In this document: piece by piece, positions 28,682 through 36,639 of the stretch
Position numbering within the stretch: position 1 is the stretch's first letter
Layout: every line of letters starts with the position of its first letter
Assembly: GCF_000633635.1 (NCBI RefSeq)
Contig: NZ_AYPQ01000003.1
Span: 816-64,815 of the forward strand
Length of the DNA: 64,000 nucleotides
Source: Enterococcus crotali
Lineage (GTDB): Bacteria > Bacillota > Bacilli > Lactobacillales > Enterococcaceae
Reading direction: 5' to 3'
The notes under the pieces: model-generated
Told to the model about the DNA's origin: nothing
The model's input: the letters and a program-made list of their open reading frames with translations, nothing else
The model's database searches: none
Made by a program: the position numbers and the translations under genes

Positions 28682-28785
28682 CTTCATCCTTCTTTCTTTA
28701 ATTTTCTACTCTAAACGTACTCTTAAAATCAGCTAAAGTCAAGAATGGTGTAGACCTTTTCTAAAAAATATTTACTTAACTTTCT

Positions 28786-29613
28786 TTAAATTTTAATCGT
28801 TTCAATACGTTGGATTTGCTCAGATAAAACCAGATATTCAGCAGCCTTCTCTGAACATCCTTTAACGACCAATAATTGACTCTTCAACTGGAATAATTCG
28901 CTTAAAAAATAATAGCTATTTCTATGTCTTGACCAAACAATGCCTTGATCGATATAGATTTGCGCTTCTTCTAATCGATTTTGATCTGTCAAAAACTTAG
29001 AATAATTATAAAAAATCTTCGTTAATTCAGCAGTAACGCGTTCGTTCGGTAATTTATGAAAATAATGAATACTTAATTTTAGATATTTCTCTGCTTCAAC
29101 AATTTGCCCAATACTACTATAGGTACTACCAATACAACTGATCACTTGTATCTCAAAGTCAGATAAATTCTCTTTATTTGCCTGATAAGTGTATGACAGT
29201 CCTTTTTTCAAGTCGAGTATTGCTTGCTCATAATCACTACACAGGTAAAATTTACAACTTCCTAGATAATAATAGTAGCGCTGCCAATCTGTATCTAAAT
29301 GTAATCGTTCTTCTATTTGAGTGTCTCTCATGTAATGCATGATTTTTCGATATTCTTTATGGCGAAAGTAATCAGCTATTTTTTCAAATATTTGAGTAAT
29401 CAAACGTACTTCGTCTGACTTAAACTGCATGATTTGATCCATCGTGACACCTAAACGCTGACAAATTTGCTGCATCACTACGACATTGGGCAACTCTTCA
29501 TTGTTTTCAATCCTACTCAAGACACTTTGTGAGCAAATATCTTCTGACAACATTTTTTGTGTTAATTTCCTATTCTTACGAATTTCTTTGATAACCGCTC
29601 CAAAAGAATCCAT
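28786..29613 (-). CDS. PlcR/Rgg-like transcriptional regulator (XRE helix-turn-helix plus TPR)
   Basis: 275 aa. Residues 5-60 are an XRE helix-turn-helix (IKEIRKNRKLTQKMLSEDIC, SVLSRIENNEELPN). The rest is all-helical with a TPR-like pattern (residues about 90-270: AILDLKKGLSYTYQANKENL, EAEKYLKLSIHYF, EEAQIYIDQGIVW). This layout is that of PlcR, Rgg/MutR and other RNPP regulators, which often sense short secreted peptides. A perfect palindrome lies 69 bases upstream, before a divergent small gene. No obvious pheromone precursor ORF was identified, so peptide sensing is only an inference. Confidence 0.8.
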   Translation of the reverse strand: MDSFGAVIKEIRKNRKLTQKMLSEDICSQSVLSRIENNEELPNVVVMQQICQRLGVTMDQIMQFKSDEVRLITQIFEKIADYFRHKEYRKIMHYMRDTQIEERLHLDTDWQRYYYYLGSCKFYLCSDYEQAILDLKKGLSYTYQANKENLSDFEIQVISCIGSTYSSIGQIVEAEKYLKLSIHYFHKLPNERVTAELTKIFYNYSKFLTDQNRLEEAQIYIDQGIVWSRHRNSYYFLSELFQLKSQLLVVKGCSEKAAEYLVLSEQIQRIETIKI

Positions 29614-29681
29614 GCTTTCACTCCTAAGCCTATTTCAATAATCTATCACAAATAACTTTTGCTTTATCAAAAGTTCAAAAT

Positions 29682-29724
29682 ATGCGAATTCGCATTATGC
29701 ATTTATTGTACTTTATTGCATAAT
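29682..29724. promoter_or_regulatory. palindromic operator-like region
   Basis: Perfect 14-base palindrome ATGCGAATTCGCAT (29682-29695), overlapped by ATTATGCA (29694-29701) and its partner TGCATAAT (29717-29724). With its flanking T the first site reads TATGCGAATTCGCAT, similar in plan to the PlcR box (TATGnAn4TnCATA). It sits between the PlcR-like gene and the divergent small gene. Confidence 0.6.
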
Positions 29725-29801
29725 ATACTGCAAGAACATTACCTATTACTAAACCGAGACGATTGAAAATAATTTTGCTTTGCAAATAAGGGGTGTTATT
29801 C

Positions 29802-29978
29802 ATGACACAGGAGAAACGAATTAGTTTTAGTTGGGACAAAAGTAGTTATAGTGGCTACGTTGAAAAAGAATATGAAAATGCTTATTTAGTGGTTGTTTCG
29901 GATCCAAGTCCGGACATGGAAGAAAAATATACAAATCGTATGGTAATTAGTAAAAAAGATTGTCAAGCATCAGAATAA
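29802..29978 (+). CDS. small DUF2187-like protein
   Basis: 58 aa from ATG 29802 (AAGGGGTG six bases upstream; a GTG three codons earlier lies in the ribosome site). The sequence RISFSWDKSSYSGYVEKEYE, NAYLVVVS and NRMVISKKDCQ is like the small DUF2187 beta-barrel family (short SH3-like proteins of Firmicutes, function unknown). Divergent from the PlcR-like gene and likely a target of the palindromic region between them. Confidence 0.7.
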   Translation: MTQEKRISFSWDKSSYSGYVEKEYENAYLVVVSDPSPDMEEKYTNRMVISKKDCQASE

Positions 29979-30001
29979 TTTCTTATGCTACATTCTTAAA
30001 A

Positions 30002-30043
30002 TGAGAGTGACTCAAAACTTTTTCGTTTTGAGTCACTCTTTTC
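30002..30043. terminator. bidirectional terminator
   Basis: Stem GAGAGTGACTCAAAAC / GTTTTGAGTCACTCTTT with a TTTTTC loop, between the convergent small gene and the aminotransferase. Confidence 0.9.
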
Positions 30044-30060
30044 ATTTAGCAATCCTTTGC

Positions 30061-31278
30061 TTATTTTTGTTTATACGTACTTAAAAATTGACGCATTTTT
30101 TCAGTGGTAAACTTCAAGTCTTCCATTTTCGGAAGATAAACGATTCTAAAATGGTCTGGCTGTGTCCAATTAAAGCCGCCGCCATGTACAAGCAGTATAT
30201 GATGCTCATGTAGGAAATCTAGAACAAATTTTTCATCATCATAGATATTAAAACGGGCCGTATCGATCTTAGGAAAAATGTAAAAAGCCGCTTTAGGTTT
30301 TACAGCTGAAAGTCCTGGAATATCATTGATTGCATTATAAATATATTCCCGTTGCTCATAGATTCTGCCTCCTGGCAACAATAAATCATCGACACTTTGA
30401 TAACCACCTAAAGCTGTTTGGATGATTTGTTGGGACAATACATTTGAGCATAGACGCATCGATGCCAGCATGTTTAATCCCTCAATGTAGCCTTTCACAT
30501 GTTTTTTGTTTCCACTAAGTACCATCCAGCCGCAACGGAATCCTGCAACTCTATGTGATTTAGATAGTCCATTTAAAGTAACCACAAACAAATCAGGTGC
30601 CAGTGTAGCAATTGGAATATGGGTTAATCCATCCATCACCAAACGATCATAGATTTCATCTGAGAAGATGATCAAGTCATTTTGTCTTGCTATTTCAACG
30701 ATTTCTTCAAGGATTTCCTTTGGATACAACGCTCCTGTCGGATTATTTGGATTGATCAAAACGATTGCTTTCGTATTTGTTGTCACTTTAGATTTGATAT
30801 CATCAATATCTGGATACCATTCCGCTTGTTCATCACAAATATAATGAACAGGATTTCCACCAGCCAATGAAATAGAGGCTGTCCATAGTGGATAATCAGG
30901 CATTGGAACTAACACTTCATCCCCATTATTCAATAATCCTTGCATACACATCGAAATCAACTCACTAACACCATTACCAGTGTAGATATCATTGATTGTC
31001 ACATTAGGGAAGCCTTTAACTTGGCAATATTGTTCGATCGCCTTTCGAGCAGAAAAAATACCTTTTGAATCAGAATAACCTTCTGAATTACGAACATTCA
31101 TAATCATATCGCGAACTACTTCGTTCGGAGCATCAAAGCCAAAGGGAGCGGGATTACCAGTATTAAGTTTCAAAATACGAATGCCTTCTTCATGCATTCT
31201 GTCGGCTTCTTCTAAGACCGGGCCGCGTACATCGTAACTCACACCATCAAGCTTGCTAGATTTTTCAAAATTTCTCAT
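30061..31278 (-). CDS. class I aminotransferase, AlaT-like
   Basis: PLP-dependent aminotransferase, 405 aa from ATG 31278 (GAGGGA upstream). Visible: LNTGNPAPFGFDAP near the N-terminus, NGVSELISMCMQ, the substrate region LINPNNPTGALY, the cofactor Asp/Tyr in FSDEIYDRLV, and the PLP-lysine in LNGLSKSHRVAGFRCGW. These match the AlaT group (alanine/valine and pyruvate or glutamate), which also resembles MalY-type proteins less closely. The gene stands alone between terminators. Confidence 0.88.
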   Translation of the reverse strand: MRNFEKSSKLDGVSYDVRGPVLEEADRMHEEGIRILKLNTGNPAPFGFDAPNEVVRDMIMNVRNSEGYSDSKGIFSARKAIEQYCQVKGFPNVTINDIYTGNGVSELISMCMQGLLNNGDEVLVPMPDYPLWTASISLAGGNPVHYICDEQAEWYPDIDDIKSKVTTNTKAIVLINPNNPTGALYPKEILEEIVEIARQNDLIIFSDEIYDRLVMDGLTHIPIATLAPDLFVVTLNGLSKSHRVAGFRCGWMVLSGNKKHVKGYIEGLNMLASMRLCSNVLSQQIIQTALGGYQSVDDLLLPGGRIYEQREYIYNAINDIPGLSAVKPKAAFYIFPKIDTARFNIYDDEKFVLDFLHEHHILLVHGGGFNWTQPDHFRIVYLPKMEDLKFTTEKMRQFLSTYKQK

Positions 31279-31425
31279 ACTGTATCCCTCATTTTCAAAA
31301 TTTATATCTTTAAAGTTACGCCACCTAGAAAAAAAAAGCAATGAAAAATTGGCAATTTCTTAAAAAAAACAAAAAATTCTTACTATTCTTACTTTATAAG
31401 TAGATACCAACTGAACAAAAAATAA

Positions 31426-31480
31426 GAGTGTCAAAGTAAACATCGATGGCTAGGCCACTACAAACGTTTACCATGCACTC
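31426..31480 (-). terminator. probable terminator of the glucosidase gene
   Basis: GAGTG/CACTC and GTAAAC/GTTTAC arms with an inner TGGC/GCCA hairpin. On the minus strand it is followed by TTATTTTTTG. It lies 11 bases after the glucosidase stop. Confidence 0.6.
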
Positions 31481-31490
31481 CTATCTGCAT

Positions 31491-33149
31491 TTATTTTTTA
31501 TTTTTATACTGATAGACTCTTGCTTCATAAGGAGCAAAAATCGTGTGTTGATGGATGATATGATTATTTAAATTACAAACCTTTAAGTCCCAGTCCTCAA
31601 TCTGAACATTTTTTGGTAAATCAGCAGAAGCAAACTCTTTTGATAAGTTGATGATCACGACAAACCGTTCTTCTTCTAGACGTCGACCATATACAAATAA
31701 CTGCGGATGATCAGGTAAATAGAGCTTATAGTCCCCATAAATCAATGCCTCATTTTCATTTCTTAACTGAATAACCGTTTTATAGAAATTCAAAACAGAG
31801 TCTGGATCAGCTAACTCATCCAATACATTGATTTGCTGTTTATTAGGATTAATAACCATCCAAGGTTTTCTTCTTGAAAAACCAGCGTACTCTTCTGCTG
31901 TCCACTGCATCGGTGTTCTTGAGTTATCCCTAGCTGTTCGACGAATCACATCCATTGCTTTTTCTGGATCAAGTCCCGTATTGATCATTTCATAGTAAAA
32001 ATTTTTAGTATCTACAGCATCGATATCAGTTATCGATGCAAATGGCATATTAGTCATCCCGATCTCTTGTCCCTGATAGATAAAAGGAGTTCCTTGTAAC
32101 AAGAGAAATGTCAGTGCCAAAGCTTTAGCCGATGCTTGCCAAAAAACGATCTCTTCACTACCAAAACTAGAGACTGAACGAGGCAGGTCATGATTTTCCA
32201 TATAAAGAGCATTCCAGCCTTTTCCTTCCGCTAAAGCCTCTTGCCACGTAGTGATTGCCTGTTTAAATTGAACGACATCGAATCCTTCTTGTTCACCTTT
32301 ATTCCAAAGAGCAATATGATCAAATTCAAACAGCATATTGAAATAACCTTCTGTATCTCCAACCCACTGATAAGCTTCCGCCGCACTGACACCATTGGCC
32401 TCACCAACAGTTAAAATATCTCGCTTTTTAAATATATCTCGTAACTCTTCCAAATGAGTCTCGATTCCTGGGACATTTTTAAATGAAGCAAACGGATCTT
32501 CCGTTGAAGCAGTTTCTAACGGTGCCTTTTTTATATGGGAAATAGCATCCACACGAAAGCCATCGATTCCTTTATCCAGCCACCAATCGATCATTGAAAA
32601 AAGTGCTCTTTTTACTTGTGGATTTTCCCAATTAAGATCAGGTTGCTCCTTGGCAAAAACATGAAGATAATATTGATTCGTCGTTTCATCGTATTCCCAA
32701 GCAGAACCGCCAAAGATCGAGACCCAGTCATTCGGTGGTCCATCAATTGAACCGTCCGCCCAAATATAGTAATCTCTATAATCATCTTTTACCGAAGACC
32801 TGGATTCAATAAACCAAGGATGCTGATTTGATGTATGATTGATCACTAAATCCATGATTATTTTAATACCGTACTCATGGGCTTCTTTTAACAACAAATC
32901 AAATTCTTCCATCGTACCAAACGTTCCTAAAATGTTTTGATAATCACTGATATCATAACCATTATCGACATTAGGCGATTCATAAATCGGTGTGATCCAG
33001 ATAAAGCCGATCCCTAAATCCTTAAGATAATAAAGTTTTGAACGAATACCATTGATATCACCAATGCCGTCGCTATTCGTATCCATAAAACTAGCTGGAT
33101 AAATCTGATAACCAACCGCTTCTTTCCACCAAGCTTTCTTAATGACCAT
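31491..33149 (-). CDS. GH13 alpha-glucosidase (oligo-1,6-glucosidase type)
   Basis: Cytoplasmic glycoside hydrolase of family 13, 552 aa from ATG 33149 (AAGGGG upstream; the earlier in-frame start at 33278 is not supported). Opening WWKEAVGYQIYPASFMDTNS is typical. Conserved regions: DLVINHTS, nucleophile Asp in GFRVDAISHI, acid Glu in LTVGEANGV, and Asp in YMENHDLPR. It would release glucose from isomaltose-like or short alpha-glucans. Trehalose-6-phosphate hydrolase is a close relative, so the exact substrate is open; no transporter gene is beside it. Confidence 0.88.
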   Translation of the reverse strand: MVIKKAWWKEAVGYQIYPASFMDTNSDGIGDINGIRSKLYYLKDLGIGFIWITPIYESPNVDNGYDISDYQNILGTFGTMEEFDLLLKEAHEYGIKIIMDLVINHTSNQHPWFIESRSSVKDDYRDYYIWADGSIDGPPNDWVSIFGGSAWEYDETTNQYYLHVFAKEQPDLNWENPQVKRALFSMIDWWLDKGIDGFRVDAISHIKKAPLETASTEDPFASFKNVPGIETHLEELRDIFKKRDILTVGEANGVSAAEAYQWVGDTEGYFNMLFEFDHIALWNKGEQEGFDVVQFKQAITTWQEALAEGKGWNALYMENHDLPRSVSSFGSEEIVFWQASAKALALTFLLLQGTPFIYQGQEIGMTNMPFASITDIDAVDTKNFYYEMINTGLDPEKAMDVIRRTARDNSRTPMQWTAEEYAGFSRRKPWMVINPNKQQINVLDELADPDSVLNFYKTVIQLRNENEALIYGDYKLYLPDHPQLFVYGRRLEEERFVVIINLSKEFASADLPKNVQIEDWDLKVCNLNNHIIHQHTIFAPYEARVYQYKNKK

Positions 33150-33279
33150 ATGCCCACCCCTTAAAGTATCTTTTTTCCTATTATATAAGATGCAAGGAAA
33201 AAGCGTATCTAAAACGCATATATCCACCTCGGCTTTAGATAAATTTAAATGGCTAAAACACTTGGATAAAAACCTCAAT

Positions 33280-33349
33280 AAGTGATCGTTCTACCTCCTA
33301 CTTCTGCCATCTCTAGTATGACGGGAAATAGTACGTAAAACGATCACTT
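33280..33349. repeat. 70-base interrupted inverted repeat
   Basis: Outer arms AAGTGATCGTT (33280-33290) and AACGATCACTT (33339-33349) are perfectly complementary. Inside, a symmetric 7-base internal loop is followed by CTATTTC/GAAGTAG and CGTCAT/ATGGCA, then a short loop. On the minus strand a T-run (GTTTTTAT) follows, so it could end the SDR transcript, but the form is much longer than a normal terminator. Confidence 0.6.
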
Positions 33350-33436
33350 TCGTTTTCCTATTATCAGACAAGAATACTAGCTCTAAAAGTATTTAACCTG
33401 TCTTCATTTAATTCAATCAATTTAGCGAACAAAATT

Positions 33437-34177
33437 TTAAGCTAAAATACCTCCATCCGCAATAAACTCACTTCCTGTTGAATACGATGAATCATCAGAA
33501 GCTAAAAATAATACTAATTTTGAAATTTCTTTTGGTTCCGCCATTCTTTTCATCGGGATCGTTTGTTGGAATTGTTCAATCGCAGCTTTTTGTTCCCCTG
33601 TTGCCTCTGTTACCATTGGTGTAACAACGCCACCTGGATGCACTGAATTCACACGAATATTTTTATCAGCAAATTCTAAAGCAGCACATTTAGTCAAACC
33701 TCTAACTGCAAATTTGGAACTGACATAACCATAGCCGCCAATACTTCCTTCAAATCCTTCAATCGAAGAAATATTGATAATTGAGGCTGCACGACTTTTT
33801 TCCATTAATGGGACAGCCGCTTTCATTCCTAGGAAGACAGATAGTTGATTGATTTCGATTGTTTTCATGAACTCTTCTTGACTAGTATTTATTAGACTAT
33901 TAAACATACTAATTCCTGCATTATTGACCAAGACATCCAAACATCCACTTTCCTTGGCAATCTGTTCAATTGCTGCTTGCCATTGTTCCTCTTTGGTCAC
34001 ATCTAAATGGATAAAGTGGGCTTTATCTCCCAAATCATCAGCGGTTTCCTTGCCTTTGGCATCATTGATATCTGCAATATATACGGTAGCACCTTCCTTT
34101 ATAAATAAAGAGGCATGCTCTTTGCCCATTCCCATTGAAGCACCAGTGATTAACGCGATTTTTCCTGCTAATCTCAT
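33437..34177 (-). CDS. short-chain dehydrogenase/reductase
   Basis: 246-aa classical SDR from ATG 34177 (GGAGG eight bases upstream). The NAD(P) site is LITGASMGMGKEHA, Asp in IADINDA suggests NAD preference; NNAG is at about 86, Ser of NISSIEG, the catalytic YGYVSSKFAV (Tyr-x3-Lys) and HPGGVVTPM. Resembles 3-alpha/20-beta-hydroxysteroid or cyclohexanol-type dehydrogenases often named for no proven substrate. Upstream, 34223-34236 on the minus strand (TGTAAGCGTTTTAT) is near the cre (CcpA site) consensus. Confidence 0.88.
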   Translation of the reverse strand: MRLAGKIALITGASMGMGKEHASLFIKEGATVYIADINDAKGKETADDLGDKAHFIHLDVTKEEQWQAAIEQIAKESGCLDVLVNNAGISMFNSLINTSQEEFMKTIEINQLSVFLGMKAAVPLMEKSRAASIINISSIEGFEGSIGGYGYVSSKFAVRGLTKCAALEFADKNIRVNSVHPGGVVTPMVTEATGEQKAAIEQFQQTIPMKRMAEPKEISKLVLFLASDDSSYSTGSEFIADGGILA

Positions 34178-34498
34178 ATATAATTCCTCCACTCTTAAAA
34201 TAGAATTAAACTAAAAACGTAATAAAACGCTTACACTCATTATATCGCTTTAATTTATTTTGTAAATGAGTTTCAGCAAAAGAAAACATATCGAATGTAT
34301 TACATGTATCTTCTCCTACTAAATGAGATATTTAAAAAAATGTGTTATAGACATTCTCCTCGGTTGTTTCGCTATTTTTTTATCGGTTTTTACTTTATGA
34401 TTCGTTCGGTGAGTAACATCCTACTAAAAATAATCTTCTTAATTAAATCTGTTAGCATCCATCCATTGTCAAACAGCACACTTATTTTTTAGAATGTT
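34178..34498. other. intergenic region with a possible cre site
   Basis: About 320 AT-rich bases between the ASCH gene (reading left into it) and the SDR start. The only item noted is TGTAAGCGTTTTAT at 34223-34236 (minus strand), matching TGWAANCGNTNW of the cre consensus but with AT instead of CA at the end. No gene or RNA seen. Confidence 0.35.
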
Positions 34499-34954
34499 CT
34501 ATTCATAGATAACTTTAAATGTTTCAAACACCACTAAAGATTCCTCATCAAATGTAACACCAGCCACTCCGTTGTACGACTCCGTAAAGAACTTGATATG
34601 TGCTTTACGCCAATATGCTAACGTTTTATCGCCTTCTCCTTCAATTTTTGCATGATGTTCGGTGATATTTTTAAATTTTAATACCTCTACAGCCGTATTT
34701 TTAATAATCGCTGCAGGATTTCCATTACCATCTAAAACAACACTTATATCATCAACTTTTGGTATCTCTTCATTTTCTAACTCATATAATTGATGTAAAC
34801 TAGTCGTTCCGCATTTCTCTCCTTTAATAACAAGCTTCGCAAGTTCATTGGCCATAGATACTCCTCCACCAAACGCAAAGGCTTGAATGTCTTTATTTTT
34901 GTATTTCGGATGTTCCTTTTTAAATTTTTCTATATAAAAATCTAGTTGATTCAT
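34499..34954 (-). CDS. ASCH-domain protein
   Basis: 151 aa from ATG 34954 (AAAGGGG upstream). The ASCH fold is suggested by AFAFGGGVSMANELAKLVIKG, the LYELENEEIPKVDDISVVLDG stretch, and AIIKNTAVEVLKFKNITE with the downstream GDKTLAYWRKAHIKFF. ASCH proteins are RNA-binding; some are N4-acetylcytidine amidohydrolases. A single gene with its own ribosome site. Good family fit, function not proven. Confidence 0.8.
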   Translation of the reverse strand: MNQLDFYIEKFKKEHPKYKNKDIQAFAFGGGVSMANELAKLVIKGEKCGTTSLHQLYELENEEIPKVDDISVVLDGNGNPAAIIKNTAVEVLKFKNITEHHAKIEGEGDKTLAYWRKAHIKFFTESYNGVAGVTFDEESLVVFETFKVIYE

Positions 34955-35029
34955 TTTACTTACCCCTTTTTCAATCATTTAATCATAACAATAAATAGTT
35001 GGACATTAGATAAGAGAAGGAATTATAAA

Positions 35030-35064
35030 GAGCCCTAAACCTTAACACAGAAAGGTTTAGGGCT
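35030..35064 (-). terminator. terminator of tRNA-Leu
   Basis: Stem AGCCCTAAACC / GGTTTAGGGCT, then CTTTATAATT on the minus strand, just past the tRNA. Confidence 0.8.
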
Positions 35065-35070
35065 TATTCA

Positions 35071-35153
35071 TGCGGCCAAGAAGACTCGAACTTCCACGGG
35101 GTTGCCCCCACCAGCCCCTCAAGCTGGCGCGTCTGCCATTCCGCCATGACCGC
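35071..35153 (-). tRNA. tRNA-Leu (anticodon GAG)
   Basis: Minus strand: acceptor arms GCGGTCA / TGGCCGC with one G-T pair, anticodon stem CCAGC/GCTGG around loop TTGAGGG (anticodon GAG), a long variable arm GTGGGGGCAACCCCGTG, T arm with GTTCGAGTC, discriminator A. CCA is not encoded. Single tRNA with its own terminator. Confidence 0.95.
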
Positions 35154-35245
35154 TTTTTTAGTGAAAAAACACCACTTATTCTATCATAAAATACGCTTTA
35201 GTTTTTGTCAATATTTCCTCTTTTATCCCAATCATCCCATTTTAC

Positions 35246-35971
35246 TCAACGTTTTTGTCGATACTCATACATTTGGCATAACTTTTCATAAGACTGTTCC
35301 ACAGATTCTGGAATATCCACAGTGCCAATATAATTGCTTCCGTTAGGTCCATACCCATTTTTATCATTTCTAAGTCGTGGAATCTCACCTAACACTAAAG
35401 AGAGAAAATATTCTTTATCCCACAATCCATCAAACTGACTGTTTTCAAATAGAAGTGAATCCCCAACTTCTTTGACAAACGGAATCAATGGTACGTAATT
35501 TGTAAATGTAGCTTTAGTATCTTGCCATTCTTTTTCAAAGGTTGCTTTAATTCTTCTTTGCAACAATGGATCTTCTAATAACAAAACTTTTTTAGGTGCT
35601 ATTCCAGCTGCTTCAGCCACCTTTAATGAGAATAAAGCATTTTCACCAGAATTGGTCGAAGTATTTTCAGTTAGAAATCGTTCTTTGTCGATAGCATATT
35701 TAAACTTAAAGTAGTCTAGATACATATCCGTTTCACTCTTATAACAGACATCGACACCGATTTTTTTGAAATTCCTCTGCAAAAACACCGTAGCATGACC
35801 GATTCCACCCACTAGCATAAATCTCGATGCAGCGCCTTGTTTATACAAACGGATCAATTCATCCGCAAGATATGGCAGACTATTGCCAGCTAAAATTGCT
35901 AAATCATAGGTTCCATCTACCTGTTCCTTTGCAGCTAAAAACTCAATCACCCTGTTCCAATGCTGAATCAT
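35246..35971 (-). CDS. YdcF/DUF218 family protein
   Basis: 241 aa from ATG 35971 (AAGAGG upstream). DUF218 motifs: DLAILAGNSLPYLADELIRL, FMLVGGIGHAT, the acidic NTSTNSGENALFSL, and KKVLLLEDPLLQRR. YdcF-like proteins bind nucleotide-like ligands and some act in the cell envelope; no membrane helix is seen, so this is the cytoplasmic kind. Substrate unknown. Confidence 0.8.
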   Translation of the reverse strand: MIQHWNRVIEFLAAKEQVDGTYDLAILAGNSLPYLADELIRLYKQGAASRFMLVGGIGHATVFLQRNFKKIGVDVCYKSETDMYLDYFKFKYAIDKERFLTENTSTNSGENALFSLKVAEAAGIAPKKVLLLEDPLLQRRIKATFEKEWQDTKATFTNYVPLIPFVKEVGDSLLFENSQFDGLWDKEYFLSLVLGEIPRLRNDKNGYGPNGSNYIGTVDIPESVEQSYEKLCQMYEYRQKR

Positions 35972-36139
35972 CGGATGCCTCTTTTCTTTTAAATTAATCA
36001 CTTCTTTTTCTAATACATTATTACAAGATAAAATTTTTTAGAGTTTAATGTGCGAACAACTTCTGAAAAAATCATTCCATCAGAAGCTGTTCACACCTTT
36101 AACTCTGTCCAGATTTTTTACAGTTTCATTGTGTTCATA

Positions 36140-36637
36140 CTACTTACTTGAATCAACTTCCACTAATTTTCCATGACACTTTCCACAAACATAGCGTTGC
36201 GTATTGATTCTCCGCTTTCGCAAAATCAAAGTCTGGCATTTCTCACACTGATATTGATGATAGGATTGAGGCTTCTGTTCAACTAAAGGTCGAACATAGC
36301 GACTCCCCCCTGTTTGCTTTAATAAAGCTTTAAACTCAGCGTCCTTATGCTGATACCCTCTAGATTCTAGATGAAGGTGATAGTGACATAGTTCATGTTT
36401 GATTACATTAATCAATTCTGTTTCGCCATATAATGCAAATACTTTAGGATTAAAATCAATGTTATGAGAACCTAAATGATAGCGGCCTCCGGTCGTTTTT
36501 AAGCGCCGATTGAAGAACGCTTTGTGGCGAAACTTCTTTGCAAAAAAGGTCAGTGATATTTCTTCCACCATTGCTTGCAATTGGTCATCTGTTAATTCTT
36601 GTTTTGCTGGTTTTCCTTCTTTAGAAAGACGGTTCAA
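36140..36637 (-). CDS. SprT-like zinc metalloprotease family protein
   Basis: 165 aa, TTG start at 36637 following AAAGGAAAG, two bases after the tex stop. The zinc site is VIKHELCHYHLHLE (HExxH). The C-terminal zinc ribbon is CEKCQ ... CGKCH. Bacterial SprT-like proteins (YdcK in Bacillus, paired with the Tex homologue) are of unknown function, although the eukaryotic relative SPRTN is a DNA-protein crosslink protease. Co-transcription with tex is conserved. Confidence 0.9.
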   Translation of the reverse strand: MNRLSKEGKPAKQELTDDQLQAMVEEISLTFFAKKFRHKAFFNRRLKTTGGRYHLGSHNIDFNPKVFALYGETELINVIKHELCHYHLHLESRGYQHKDAEFKALLKQTGGSRYVRPLVEQKPQSYHQYQCEKCQTLILRKRRINTQRYVCGKCHGKLVEVDSSK

Positions 36638-36639
36638 GA

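Noticed and set aside
31342-31490. Small RNA between aminotransferase and glucosidase genes
   Set aside because: Structure there is explained better as the glucosidase terminator; no promoter seen.
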